NCBI RefSeq assembly: GCF_020176715.1 | Contig: NZ_JAIVMF010000001.1 | Span: 434,001 to 498,000 of the forward strand | Length of the DNA: 64,000 nucleotides | Direction: 5' to 3' | DNA from: Stappia stellulata | Lineage (GTDB): Bacteria > Pseudomonadota > Alphaproteobacteria > Rhizobiales > Stappiaceae | In this document: positions 27,694-37,403 of the stretch, piece after piece | Layout: every line of letters starts with the position of its first letter | How positions within the stretch are numbered: the stretch's first letter is position 1 | Made by a program: the position numbers and the translations under genes | The notes under the pieces: generated by a model | The model's database searches: none | What the model was told of the DNA's origin: nothing | The model's input: the letters and a program-made list of their open reading frames with translations, nothing else

Positions 27694-29040
27694 GTGGCAG
27701 GACGCCCCGCGGATCGCGGCCTCACCCTCGCGCAGCTTGCGGCCTACGCCGGACCGGCGTTGCCGCTGGCCGCGCTCACCCTGCCGCTCTACGTGATCCT
27801 GCCGACCTTCTACGCGGAGAGCATCGGCCTGCCGCTGGCGCAGGTCGGGCTGATCCTGCTGGCCGTCCGGCTGATCGACGCGCTGTCCGACCCGGTCGTC
27901 GGCGTTTTGTCCGACCGCTTCCACCCGCCGCTCGGACGCCGCAGGGGCTGGTTTCTCGCAGCCTCCCTGCCAGCGGCCGTTGCCGCCTATATGATCCTCA
28001 CCCCGCCGGAGGGGGCGAGCGGGCTCTATCTGCTGGGTTGGGGCATCGCGCTGTCGCTCGGCTACACTGCCTGCGTCATTCCCTACACGGCCTGGGGCGC
28101 CGATCTCGTCTCCGACTATCACGGGCGCAGCCGGATCGCCGGCGCGCGCGAGGGCATGGTGCTGGTCGGGACCGTGCTTGCGGTCTCGGTTCCGGGGATC
28201 GCCGAGGCGCTCGGCGCGAAAGGCCAGGCGCTGTCGCTTCATATTCTCGCGCTGTTCGTTGCCGTGGCGCTGCCGGTGCTGACGCTTGCCGCCGTCTGGC
28301 GACTGCCGGAACCGGCCGACACCGGCCGGCCGCCGCCCGCCTTGCGCGCCGGTCTTGCCCATGTGCGCGCCAACCGGCCGTTCCTGCGCCTGCTCGCCGC
28401 TTTCGTGCTCAACGGTTTTGCCAACGGCCTTCCGGCAACGCTCTTCCTGTTCTTCGTTGCGCGCGTGCTCGAAGCCCCGCAGATGCAGGGGCCGTTCCTG
28501 TTTCTCTATTTCCTGTGCGGGGTGGCGGGCGTTCCGCTGTGGCTGGCGGTCAGCCGGCGTTTCGGCAAGCACCGCACCTGGTCGGTCGCGATGCTCGGGG
28601 CTTGCGCGATCTTCATCACCGTGCCGCTGCTCGGCCCCGGAGACCTCTGGGGCTTTGCCGCGATCTGCGTGCTCACCGGTCTGGCGCTCGGCGCCGATCT
28701 TGCCCTGCCCTCGTCGATCCAGGCCGACGTCATCGACGTTGACACAGTCTCCTCGGGCGCGCGGCGCTCGGGGCTTTATTTCGCGCTGTGGGGACTGGCG
28801 ACGAAACTGTCGCTGGCGCTCGCCGTCGGCCTGGCGTTTCCCGTGCTGGAGCTGGCCGGCTTCAGAACCGATGCCACCGGCGGCGGCGCGGCGGGCCTTG
28901 GCATGCTCGTCGCGCTTTACGCCATTGTTCCGGTGGGGCTGAAGCTTGCGGCGATCGCCCTGATGTGGCGGTTTCCGCTCGACGCGGGCGAACATGCCCG
29001 CCTGTCGGAGAAGATCGCCGCCGCTCAGGCGCGCGTCTGA
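27694..29040 (+). CDS. GPH-family MFS symporter
   Basis: 448 residues from GTG 27694, 3 bases after the methyltransferase stop. About twelve membrane helices, with the MFS loop DPVVGVLSDRFHPPLGRRRGW typical of the glycoside-pentoside-hexuronide:cation family (DPVVGVLSD and GRRR segments seen). A GPH transporter also accompanies the sigma-E lipid cluster of R. sphaeroides. The substrate is unlikely to be a sugar in this setting but is unknown. Confidence 0.85.
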   Translation: MAGRPADRGLTLAQLAAYAGPALPLAALTLPLYVILPTFYAESIGLPLAQVGLILLAVRLIDALSDPVVGVLSDRFHPPLGRRRGWFLAASLPAAVAAYMILTPPEGASGLYLLGWGIALSLGYTACVIPYTAWGADLVSDYHGRSRIAGAREGMVLVGTVLAVSVPGIAEALGAKGQALSLHILALFVAVALPVLTLAAVWRLPEPADTGRPPPALRAGLAHVRANRPFLRLLAAFVLNGFANGLPATLFLFFVARVLEAPQMQGPFLFLYFLCGVAGVPLWLAVSRRFGKHRTWSVAMLGACAIFITVPLLGPGDLWGFAAICVLTGLALGADLALPSSIQADVIDVDTVSSGARRSGLYFALWGLATKLSLALAVGLAFPVLELAGFRTDATGGGAAGLGMLVALYAIVPVGLKLAAIALMWRFPLDAGEHARLSEKIAAAQARV

Positions 29041-29052
29041 GACAAACGCCGC

Positions 29053-29901
29053 CTATTGGGCCGCTTCAGCCACAGTGTCGCGCGGCCTGGCCTCCGGCGG
29101 CCCCTTCTTCGACCAGCCGGTCGAGCGCCCAAGAAGCGCGAAATACCAGCGGTAGGGCAAAAGCTGCAGCGCCTTGAGCTGCCAGGTGAAGCGGCGCGGG
29201 AAGGTGATTTCGAAATTTCCCCGCCGCTTCAGCCCGTCATGCAACCGGCTGGCCGCGTCCTCGACCTGCATCAGATGGGGCATCGGGAAGGGATTGTCCT
29301 TCGTCGCGGGCGTGTCGACGAAGCCCGGCGAGACGATCTGGATGCGCACGCCAATGCGGTCGAGATCGAACTTCAGCGCCTCGGCCAGATTGATCAGTCC
29401 GGCCTTCGTCGCGCCATAGGCGGCCGACGTCGGCAGCCCGCCATATCCGGCAACGGAGGCGACAAGGGCAACCTGCCCGCGGCCATGACCGCGCATCGCC
29501 TCGAGCAGCGGCACCAGGCAATTGACCGTGCCGCCCAGATTGACGTCGAAGGATTTTTGAAACGCCCTGAGGTCGGGCGCCGTGCCATCGACCGGCAGAT
29601 AGACGCCGGCATTCAGCACCGCCAGGGCAATCGCGCCGGCATCGGCCTCGATGTCGGCGACGATCTGCGCCATGCGCGCTTCGTCGGTCGTGTCGCCCGG
29701 ATGAACCAGGATCTTGCCCGGCAGGCCGGCGCACTCCTCGGCAAGCGCGCGCAGGTCGTCGGCCGAGCGGGCCGTCACCGCGACGCGCCAGCCCTTTCCG
29801 GCAAGCTTGCTCGCAAGGGCGGCGCCTATGCCGGAACTCGCACCGGTGATCCAGGCCACGCCGTCATCGGGCGTTGCGACGAAGTCGGATGGATTGGGCA
29901 T
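29053..29901 (-). CDS. Short-chain dehydrogenase/reductase
   Basis: 282 residues from ATG 29901 (GCGAGGAAA upstream). NAD(P) motif TGASSGIG near residue 19 and active-site YGATK with Ser upstream. A C-terminal extension (about 225-282, RRFTWQLKALQLLPYRWYF) is hydrophobic and basic, suggesting membrane association. Convergent with the GPH symporter gene and in an operon after the ChrR-like gene (108 bases). Likely part of the same stress/lipid functional group; substrate unknown. Confidence 0.87.
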   Translation of the reverse strand: MPNPSDFVATPDDGVAWITGASSGIGAALASKLAGKGWRVAVTARSADDLRALAEECAGLPGKILVHPGDTTDEARMAQIVADIEADAGAIALAVLNAGVYLPVDGTAPDLRAFQKSFDVNLGGTVNCLVPLLEAMRGHGRGQVALVASVAGYGGLPTSAAYGATKAGLINLAEALKFDLDRIGVRIQIVSPGFVDTPATKDNPFPMPHLMQVEDAASRLHDGLKRRGNFEITFPRRFTWQLKALQLLPYRWYFALLGRSTGWSKKGPPEARPRDTVAEAAQ

Positions 29902-30009
29902 TGTTCGGTTTCCTCGCTTCATACTCTTTGTACGAATACGCGCGAGTGCGGATCGTTTCCGATCAGGTGCGAGGTGCGAAAATCGGGCTGAAATCCGGGC
30001 TGCCTCGCG

Positions 30010-30657
30010 TCAACCGCGCAGGAAAGGGGCGAAGAACCGCCCGACCGGACCGGTAAGACGGAGGCTTCCCTCGGTCACCGCGAAACACAGACAGTCCTCG
30101 CCCTCGTCGGCGATGGGGCGATGGTCGACGTCGTCGTCGGCATAGGCGACATCGCCGCGGACGAAATGGCCGGAAGAATCGCTGAAGCCGCCCTCGAGAA
30201 CCAGCGTCAGCTCGGTTCCATGGTGGGTGTGGGTCGGCATCGCCTGCCCGGCGCGAATCCAAAGCAGGCTGGCGTTGCAGCCGTCGATCTCGCCGATACG
30301 ATATTCGCGCAGACCCGGAAGCTTGGTCTTCCAGGGAAGCTCGTCAAAGTCCTTGCCGATGAAATCGACCAGGGTCGCCGGCAGGCGCGTCTTGGCTGCG
30401 GGCTTCGGCGTCACGGAAATGCGCTCTTCCTCGGGACTTGCGAAGATCGCCTCCAGCATTTTATCGCGGTCGGTGAGAGGCATCGGCGCCACGTCTTCGA
30501 GCATGCGGCCTCCGGTCGCCTCCAGATCGCGCACGAAGGCGCGATTGACCGGCGACAGGTCGAGATGAGACCGCACCAGGAGCCGGGCCGGCTCCGCCAG
30601 CGTTCCTGCGACATAGCCCGCAAGCAACGCATCGAAATGCTGATGTGACTGGTCCAT
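30010..30657 (-). CDS. ChrR-like cupin protein lacking the anti-sigma zinc cysteines
   Basis: 215 residues. N-terminal anti-sigma-like helices (FDALLAGYVAGTLAEPARLLV) are followed by a ChrR cupin domain (about 100-205) with PTHTHHGTELTLVLEGGF. In R. sphaeroides ChrR, His6, His31, Cys35 and Cys38 bind the zinc needed for sigma-E binding; here the corresponding segment reads SHLDLSPVNRAF, so both cysteines are absent. The cupin metal-ligand histidines remain. No sigma gene is adjacent. It may be a sensor or enzyme derived from ChrR rather than an anti-sigma factor. ATG 30657 chosen; a longer frame reaches 30750. Confidence 0.8.
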   Translation of the reverse strand: MDQSHQHFDALLAGYVAGTLAEPARLLVRSHLDLSPVNRAFVRDLEATGGRMLEDVAPMPLTDRDKMLEAIFASPEEERISVTPKPAAKTRLPATLVDFIGKDFDELPWKTKLPGLREYRIGEIDGCNASLLWIRAGQAMPTHTHHGTELTLVLEGGFSDSSGHFVRGDVAYADDDVDHRPIADEGEDCLCFAVTEGSLRLTGPVGRFFAPFLRG

Positions 30658-31055
30658 TCCCGCAAACACCCTTGTCTCAAGCGCACACGCACCCCAAAAC
30701 ACACAGTCTCGTGCGGGACCCGTCATAACGGATCGTGGGCATTGCGCCAAATTCCAATTCGCACGGCGACTGACTGGGCTTGTAGCCTGGACTTCGCGCC
30801 GTTCTCAACCCGTGCTACGCTCTTCACCTCACGCTAGATCAGCGGGACGTACCTTAATTTCGCAATTCTATGGATTGAATGATCATTGATCGACCGGATT
30901 TGAAGAATAGCCAGCCGACCATTGTCAACAAGAGACCGGCCAATCGCCACCTGGCTTGAGACGGGGCGCTCCACCCCCTATCTTCCAGGCCAAGCGCAGA
31001 CACGGATCCCGCCAGGCGGCATTCCTCCGCCGGCCAAACCGGAATGACGATACGC
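30658..31055. other. Divergent intergenic region between ChrR-like and cysK genes
   Basis: About 400 bases with no gene. On the minus strand CGATCC (30730-30735), 18 bases, CGAGAC (30706-30711) is a weak ECF11-like match upstream of the ChrR-like gene. No clear promoter for cysK could be picked out. Confidence 0.3.
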
Positions 31056-32096
31056 ATGAACATCAAGGCTTCAGTCATCGACGCCATTGGCAACACCCCG
31101 CTCATCAGGCTCAACCGCGCCTCGCAGATGACCGGGTGCGAGATCCTCGGCAAGGCGGAGTTCCTCAATCCGGGGCAGTCGGTGAAGGACCGCGCGGCGC
31201 TCTACATCATCCGCGATGCGGAAGCGCGCGGCGCGCTGAAGCCTGGCGGCGTGATCGTGGAAGGCACGGCCGGCAACACCGGCATCGGGCTGGCGCTGGT
31301 CGGCAATGCGCTCGGCTACCGCTCGGTGATCGTCATTCCCGAGACGCAGAGCGAGGAAAAAAAGGACATGTTGCGTCTTGCCGGCGCGGAACTCGTCCAG
31401 GTGCCGGCCGCGCCCTACAAGAACCCGAACAACTACGTGAAGATTTCCGGTCGCCTGGCCGAACAGATGAACCAGAGCGAGCCGAACGGCGCGATCTGGG
31501 CCAACCAGTTCGACAATGTCGCCAACCGGCAGGCCCATATCGAGACCACCGGCCCGGAAATCTGGCGCCAGACCGACGGCACGGTCGACGGCTTCATCTG
31601 CGCGGTCGGCTCCGGCGGCACGCTCGCGGGCGTCGGCATGGCGCTGAAGGAGAAAAACCGCGACATCAAGATCGGCATCGCCGACCCGATGGGCGCCGCG
31701 CTTTTCAACTACTATGCCCATGGCGAACTCAAGGCCGAGGGCTCCTCGATCACCGAGGGCATTGGCCAAGGCCGGATCACCGCCAACCTGGAGGGCGCGC
31801 CGGTGGACATGCCCTTCCAGATCCCGGATGCCGAGGCGCTTCCCGTCGTCTTCGACCTTTTGGAACACGAGGGCCTCTGCCTTGGCGCCTCCTCCGGCGT
31901 CAATGTCGCCGGCGCGATACGCATGGCGCGCGAGATGGGCCCCGGGCACACCATCGTGACCATCCTGTGCGACTACGGCACCCGCTATCAGTCCAAGCTG
32001 TTCAACCCGGAGTTCCTGCGGTCCAAGGACCTGCCGGTCCCCGCCTGGCTGGAGCGCGAGAGCAAGATTTCCGTCCCCTTCGAGCCGGCACCGTGA
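31056..32096 (+). CDS. cysK: Cysteine synthase (O-acetylserine sulfhydrylase)
   Basis: 346 residues; fold-type II PLP enzyme joining O-acetylserine and sulfide to cysteine. PLP lysine in NPGQSVKDRAAL; EGTAGNTGIGLAL binds the substrate; GSGGTLAGVG binds the cofactor phosphate. The start at 31056 gives the usual short N-terminus before DAIGNTPLIRL; ATG 31044 is also in frame. This is the long (about 345 residue) CysK form. The mercaptopyruvate sulfurtransferase gene nearby also handles cysteine sulfur, though the two are not in one operon. Confidence 0.88.
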   Translation: MNIKASVIDAIGNTPLIRLNRASQMTGCEILGKAEFLNPGQSVKDRAALYIIRDAEARGALKPGGVIVEGTAGNTGIGLALVGNALGYRSVIVIPETQSEEKKDMLRLAGAELVQVPAAPYKNPNNYVKISGRLAEQMNQSEPNGAIWANQFDNVANRQAHIETTGPEIWRQTDGTVDGFICAVGSGGTLAGVGMALKEKNRDIKIGIADPMGAALFNYYAHGELKAEGSSITEGIGQGRITANLEGAPVDMPFQIPDAEALPVVFDLLEHEGLCLGASSGVNVAGAIRMAREMGPGHTIVTILCDYGTRYQSKLFNPEFLRSKDLPVPAWLERESKISVPFEPAP

Positions 32097-32106
32097 GCCG
32101 ACCCCG

Positions 32107-33558
32107 GTGACGCGCGACTTTGACCTGATCGCTCTCTTTCTGGACAATCTGCCGATCATTGCCGCCCTTACGCTGGCGATCTATGCGCTTGCGGCCGTCT
32201 GCGCGGTGCGCGAGGTGCTGCATTCGCGTACGGCGCAAGGCTCCATCGGCTGGCTGTTGTCGCTGCTCTTCCTGCCGTTTCCCACCGCCTTCATCTATCT
32301 GGTGTTCGGCTGGAAGCACTTTGGCGACTACGAGGAGGTGCGCGCCTACGCGGGACGCGAAACCCGCGCGGAACGCGCCCGCAACATGAAGCTCGCCGAC
32401 GCCGACACCAGCACTAGTTGGCCGGTCCTGACCAAGATCGCGCAGATCCCGTTTCTGGCGGGAAACAAGGTGGAAGTGCTGATCGACGGCGTCGACACCT
32501 TCGAGTCCATCCTCGCCGGCATCGCCGCGGCCAAACGCACCGTGCTCGTGCAGTTCTTCATCGTGCGCGACGACGGCATCGGGCAGCGGCTCGCCGACTG
32601 CCTGATCGAGCGGGCCAAGGCGGGCGTGCGCATCCACCTCCTCTACGACGATGTCGGAAGCAAGGGCCTGTCGAACGGCTATATCCGGAGATTGTGCGAC
32701 GCCGGCGTCCATGTCGCCGGCTTCAACGAGCGCCACAAGCTGTTGCGCCTCAGCGGACCGATGCGCCTCAACTATCGCAACCACCGCAAGATCGTCGTCG
32801 TCGACGGCGAGACCGCCTGGGTCGGCGGGCACAATGTCGGCGACGAGTATCTCGGCCTTTCGCAGACCTTCGGCCATTGGCGCGACACCCATGTGCGGGT
32901 CGAGGGACCGGCGGCCAGCGCCTGTGCGCTGTCCTTCGGCGAGGACTGGCACTGGGCGACGGGACAACCGATCGACCCCTGCCTGCCCGATCCGATCCCG
33001 CAACCCGGCGACGAGCCGGTGCTAACCATGCCGACGGGCCCGGCGGACACCTTCGAGGATTGCGGCATCGCCTTTGCCGAGGTCATTGCCCGCGCCCGCA
33101 AGCGGCTTTGGATCGTCAGTCCCTATTTCGTGCCCGAGCAGGCGATGCAGACCGCGCTGCTTGCCGCCTCCATGCGCGGCGTCGACGTGCGCATCCTCCT
33201 GCCCGAGAAGGCCGACCACCGGCTCGTCTGGCTGGCAAGCTATGCCCATGCCGACGACATGACGGAATACGGCATCAAGGTCTATCGCTATACGGCCGGC
33301 TTCCTGCACCAGAAAGTGATCCTGGTCGACGACGCCCTGGCCGGGATCGGCACGGTCAATTTCGACGCCCGCTCCTTCCGCATCAACTTCGAGATCATGC
33401 TGTGGTTCACCCATCAGCGCACGATCAGCCGGGTGGAAGAAATGCTGGTCGAGGACTTCTCCCGCTCGCGCGAGGCGACGCAGGAGGATCTGGCGTCGCG
33501 CTCCTACGCCTTCCGCTTCGTCGCGCAGGCGGCGCGGCTGTTTTCGCCGATCCTGTGA
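32107..33558 (+). CDS. cls: Cardiolipin synthase
   Basis: 483 residues from GTG 32107. Two N-terminal membrane helices (about 13-32 and 45-67) precede a pair of phospholipase D domains, each with an HKD motif: NHRKIVVVDG near residue 235 and FLHQKVILVDD near 400. It condenses phosphatidylglycerol molecules to cardiolipin in the inner membrane. It starts 10 bases after cysK. Confidence 0.92.
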   Translation: MTRDFDLIALFLDNLPIIAALTLAIYALAAVCAVREVLHSRTAQGSIGWLLSLLFLPFPTAFIYLVFGWKHFGDYEEVRAYAGRETRAERARNMKLADADTSTSWPVLTKIAQIPFLAGNKVEVLIDGVDTFESILAGIAAAKRTVLVQFFIVRDDGIGQRLADCLIERAKAGVRIHLLYDDVGSKGLSNGYIRRLCDAGVHVAGFNERHKLLRLSGPMRLNYRNHRKIVVVDGETAWVGGHNVGDEYLGLSQTFGHWRDTHVRVEGPAASACALSFGEDWHWATGQPIDPCLPDPIPQPGDEPVLTMPTGPADTFEDCGIAFAEVIARARKRLWIVSPYFVPEQAMQTALLAASMRGVDVRILLPEKADHRLVWLASYAHADDMTEYGIKVYRYTAGFLHQKVILVDDALAGIGTVNFDARSFRINFEIMLWFTHQRTISRVEEMLVEDFSRSREATQEDLASRSYAFRFVAQAARLFSPIL

Positions 33559-33641
33559 CCGCGCTGCCCATCCACGGCATTTGATTGGCGAAAGCGATCG
33601 GCTAGTCTGACGGCTCATTCCGGAATCGACTTGGGGATTTC

Positions 33642-34358
33642 ATGACAGAGCTGCTATTCCGCGACGATGCCTATCTGCGCAGCTGCGAGGCAACCGTCAC
33701 CGCCATCAACGACCGTGGCGGCATCGTGCTCGACCGGACGGTGTTCTATGCCACCGGCGGCGGACAGCCCGGCGATAGCGGCACGCTGGAACGCGCGGAC
33801 GGTGAGGTGGTGACGCTGGCAACCGCCGTCTATGGCGAGGATCGCTCCCAGATCGTTCATGTTCCGGCGGAAGGCAGCACCCTGCCGCAGGTCGGCGAGA
33901 AAGTCGTCCTCCACCTCGATTGGGCGCGGCGCTACCGCTTGATGCGGGTGCATACCGCCTTGCACCTGCTTTCTGTCGTGCTGCCCTATCCGGTCACCGG
34001 CGGGCAGATCTCCGACGGCGACGGCCGGCTCGATTTCGACCTCCCCGAGGCCGCCCTCGACAAGGAGGAGATTGCCGCGAAAGTGAACGAGATCTCCGCC
34101 GGCGACCATGCCATCACCAGCGAATGGATCACCGACGCGGAGCTTGAGGCCAATCCCGATCTGGTGAAGACCATGAGCGTCAAGCCGCCGATGGGATCGG
34201 GCCGCGTGCGCCTCATCCGCATCGGTGCGGATGTCGATCTCCAGCCCTGCGGCGGCACCCATGTCAGCCGCACCTCCGAGATCGGCCCGATCGAGGTTCC
34301 CAAGATCGAGAAGAAGGGCCGGCAGAACCGCCGCGTCCGCATTCGCCTTCTCGACTGA
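33642..34358 (+). CDS. Alanyl-tRNA editing protein (AlaX type)
   Basis: 238 residues, free-standing homologue of the AlaRS editing domain that hydrolyses mischarged Ser-tRNA(Ala). Zinc/active-site motifs HTALH near residue 103 and CGGTH near 204 are both present, and FYATGGGQPGDSG is the N-terminal family block. Length fits type II AlaX. Standalone gene. Confidence 0.9.
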   Translation: MTELLFRDDAYLRSCEATVTAINDRGGIVLDRTVFYATGGGQPGDSGTLERADGEVVTLATAVYGEDRSQIVHVPAEGSTLPQVGEKVVLHLDWARRYRLMRVHTALHLLSVVLPYPVTGGQISDGDGRLDFDLPEAALDKEEIAAKVNEISAGDHAITSEWITDAELEANPDLVKTMSVKPPMGSGRVRLIRIGADVDLQPCGGTHVSRTSEIGPIEVPKIEKKGRQNRRVRIRLLD

Positions 34359-34400
34359 TCCGCCCTGTCTGTCCGCCGCTTTTTCCGGAGCCCGCCCTTC

Positions 34401-35243
34401 ATGACCCGTTCCCCCCTTGTCTCCCCCGCCTGGCTTGCCGGCAAGCTCGCCTCCCCGGATGTCGTCGTGGTCAACGCCTGGCTGCCGCCGGTCGGCGAAC
34501 CGGACGCACAACCGGAATACGGCTCGGGTCATATCCCCGGTGCCGTGTTCTTCGACGTGAACGCGATCAGCGATCCGGCGAGCGACCTGCCGCATATGCT
34601 GCCGCCGGCGCATATCTTTTCCTCCATGATGCGCAAGCTCGGCATCGGCGACGGCCAGACCATCGTCGTTTATGACGGCGTCGGGCTTTATTCCGCCGCC
34701 CGCGTCTGGTGGATGTTCCGCGCCATGGGCGTGGAGGATGTGTATGTGCTCGATGGCGGACTGCCCGCCTGGGTGGCCGCAGGCCATCCGGTCGAGGACA
34801 TGCCTCCCGCGCCGCGCGGCGACCGGCATTTCACCGCGCGCCTCAACCACGGGCTGGTCGCCGACCACGCCAAAGTCTCCCGCACGCTGGAGGCCGGCGG
34901 ACAGGTGCTCGACGCGCGCTCGCGCGGCCGCTTCGCCGGCACGGACCCGGAACCGCGCGCCGGCCTTCGCGGCGGCCACATGCCGGGCGCGATGAACCTC
35001 CCCTTCACCGAGCTGATGAGCGACGGACGGCTCAAGGATCGCGACCAGCTCGCCGCCGCCTTCGATGCCGCCGGCGTCGACCGGGCCAAGCCCGTCGTCA
35101 CGACCTGCGGGTCCGGCGTGACAGCGGCGATCCTGTCGCTCGCGCTCTCGGTCACCGGACAGGACAAGGCGCCGGTCTACGACGGCTCCTGGACCGAATG
35201 GGGCGGGCGCGACGACACGCCGGTCGCCACCGGCGACAGCTGA
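34401..35243 (+). CDS. sseA: 3-mercaptopyruvate sulfurtransferase
   Basis: 280 residues with two rhodanese domains (about 8-125 and 150-275). The catalytic Cys235 lies in the loop CGSGVTA, the form typical of mercaptopyruvate sulfurtransferase rather than thiosulfate sulfurtransferase. It transfers sulfur from 3-mercaptopyruvate to thiol acceptors or cyanide in the cytoplasm. Confidence 0.9.
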   Translation: MTRSPLVSPAWLAGKLASPDVVVVNAWLPPVGEPDAQPEYGSGHIPGAVFFDVNAISDPASDLPHMLPPAHIFSSMMRKLGIGDGQTIVVYDGVGLYSAARVWWMFRAMGVEDVYVLDGGLPAWVAAGHPVEDMPPAPRGDRHFTARLNHGLVADHAKVSRTLEAGGQVLDARSRGRFAGTDPEPRAGLRGGHMPGAMNLPFTELMSDGRLKDRDQLAAAFDAAGVDRAKPVVTTCGSGVTAAILSLALSVTGQDKAPVYDGSWTEWGGRDDTPVATGDS

Positions 35244-35432
35244 CCCCGCACGCCTGCCGCGCCTCTCCCGTTCGGCTTGCAAGGCACGGGCAAGCCCGCC
35301 ACGTCGATTGTGGAACAAGGGCGCGTCGCAATTTCAACACCGCCGGCGCGCCACGTCTTCTAGCCTCGCGTCGGCTCTCACAAAGAAAACCGCCGGGCCC
35401 TGTCAAAACCCGGCCGCAGGAGGATTGGGGTT

Positions 35433-37103
35433 ATGGCGAGCGATATCGAGATTGCGCGCGCGGCGACGACACGGCCGATTGCCGAAATCGGCGAAAGGCT
35501 CGGCATTCCGTCCGAGGCGCTTGAAAGTTTCGGCTCGACCAAGGCCAAGGTGCGCTCCGACTTCATCAAGGGTCTCGCCGACAAGCCCGACGGCAAGCTC
35601 GTCCTCGTCACCGCGATCAATCCGACGCCCGCCGGCGAGGGCAAGACGACCACCACGGTTGGCCTCGGCGACGGCCTCAACCGCATCGGCAAGAAGGCGG
35701 CGATCTGCCTGCGCGAGCCCTCGCTCGGTCCCTGTTTCGGCATGAAGGGCGGGGCCGCCGGCGGCGGCCATGCCCAGGTCGTGCCGATGGAGGACATCAA
35801 CCTCCATTTCACCGGCGACTTTCACGCCATCACCTCGGCGCACAATCTGCTGTCGGCGCTGATCGACAACCACATCTACTGGGGCAATGCGCTCGGCATC
35901 GACGTGCGCCGCATCACCTGGCGCCGGGTGATGGACATGAACGACCGCTCGCTGCGCCAGATCGTCTCCTCGCTCGGCGGCGTCGCCAACGGCTATCCGC
36001 GCGAGGCCGGCTTCGACATCACCGTCGCCTCGGAGATCATGGCGATCCTGTGCCTGTCCGCCGATCTCGCCGACCTGCAGGAGCGGCTTGGCAACATCAT
36101 CGTCGGCTACCGCCGCGACCGCACCGCCGTCACCGCCCGCGACCTGGAAGCCGATGGCGCCATGACGGTGCTCCTCAAGGAAGCGATGCAGCCGAACCTC
36201 GTGCAGACGCTGGAGAACAACCCCGCCTTCATCCACGGCGGGCCCTTCGCCAACATCGCCCATGGCTGCAATTCCGTCGTCGCGACCAAGACCGCGCTGA
36301 AGCTTGCCGACTATGTGGTGACGGAAGCCGGTTTCGGCGCCGACCTCGGCGCGGAGAAATTCTTCGACATCAAGTGCCGCAAGGCGGGCCTGGCCCCGTC
36401 CGCCGCCGTGATCGTCGCCACCATCCGCGCGCTCAAGATGAACGGCGGCATCGGCAAGGACGACCTCGGCAAGGAAAACGTCGAGGCCCTGAAGAAGGGC
36501 TGCGCCAACCTCGGCCGCCACATAGAGAACGTGAAGCAGTTCGGCGTTCCGGTCGTCGTGGCGATCAACCACTTCGTCACCGACACCGATGCGGAGGTCA
36601 CCGCGATCCAGGACTATGCCCGGGAACAGGGCGTGGAGGCCATCCTGTGCCAGCATTGGGCCAAGGGCTCGGAAGGAACCGAGGAGCTTGCCCGCAAGGT
36701 GGTGGAGATGGTCGACGGCGACAGCGCGCAATTCGCCCCGCTCTATGACGACGACCTGCCGCTGTTTGAAAAGATCCAGACCATCGCCCGGCGGATCTAT
36801 CGCGCCGACGAGGCGATTGCGGAAAAATCGGTGCGCGACCAGTTGCACAAGTGGGAGGCCGACGGCTTCGGCCACCTGCCGGTGTGCATGGCCAAGACCC
36901 AGTATTCCTTCACGACCGACCCGAACCTGCGCGGCGCGCCGACGGGGCATACCGTGCCCGTGCGCGAGGTGCGGCTGTCCGCCGGTGCCGGCTTCATCGT
37001 CGCGATCTGCGGGGAGATCATGACGATGCCGGGCCTGCCGAAGGTCCCTTCCGCCAACCACATCCGGCTCGACGATAGCGGGCTGATCGAGGGGCTGTTT
37101 TAA
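35433..37103 (+). CDS. fhs: Formate-tetrahydrofolate ligase
   Basis: 556 residues with the ATP-binding loop [14 protein letters not shown] and the [15 protein letters not shown] block. It interconverts formate, ATP and THF with 10-formyl-THF. A strong ribosome-binding site (AGGAGG) precedes ATG 35433. In this window it is the natural outlet for one-carbon units from the downstream demethylation genes: run in reverse it would release formate with ATP gain. A single-gene transcript ending in a clear terminator. Confidence 0.96.
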   Translation: MASDIEIARAATTRPIAEIGERLGIPSEALESFGSTKAKVRSDFIKGLADKPDGKLVLVTAINPTPAGEGKTTTTVGLGDGLNRIGKKAAICLREPSLGPCFGMKGGAAGGGHAQVVPMEDINLHFTGDFHAITSAHNLLSALIDNHIYWGNALGIDVRRITWRRVMDMNDRSLRQIVSSLGGVANGYPREAGFDITVASEIMAILCLSADLADLQERLGNIIVGYRRDRTAVTARDLEADGAMTVLLKEAMQPNLVQTLENNPAFIHGGPFANIAHGCNSVVATKTALKLADYVVTEAGFGADLGAEKFFDIKCRKAGLAPSAAVIVATIRALKMNGGIGKDDLGKENVEALKKGCANLGRHIENVKQFGVPVVVAINHFVTDTDAEVTAIQDYAREQGVEAILCQHWAKGSEGTEELARKVVEMVDGDSAQFAPLYDDDLPLFEKIQTIARRIYRADEAIAEKSVRDQLHKWEADGFGHLPVCMAKTQYSFTTDPNLRGAPTGHTVPVREVRLSAGAGFIVAICGEIMTMPGLPKVPSANHIRLDDSGLIEGLF

Positions 37104-37130
37104 AAAAACGCTACGTCAGACAGGGAAAAA

Positions 37131-37153
37131 GGGTGGCCGAGGCCGCCCTTTTT
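37131..37153 (+). terminator. Rho-independent terminator of fhs
   Basis: GGGTGGC (37131-37137), loop CGAG, GCCGCCC (37142-37148), then TTTTT (37149-37153). About 28 bases beyond the fhs stop. The remaining 250 bases to the next gene are AT-rich and contain no gene. Confidence 0.85.
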
Positions 37154-37403
37154 GCGTTCGGATGCCGGAAAACCCGCGCCGTTCCTTCGGCCTATTCGCA
37201 GCGATGAATTCACCCTGACATTTTTATCAATCATACAATTGCCAATTAATCGCCGAGTCCACATTTTTATTTTTGATAAGAATTTTATTCTTATATTTTT
37301 CTTTAAAATACATTGAACCTGACAATTCTTGCGATGTTTATCGCGCATTAACCCCCTTCAATCCAAGATTTTGACGATTCGATTTCTTTCGAAAGGCTTG
37401 AAG

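Noticed and set aside
26470-28995. 841-residue minus-strand ORF
   Set aside because: Runs antisense to the CFA-like methyltransferase and GPH symporter genes, which have intact family motifs; the ORF itself is low-complexity.
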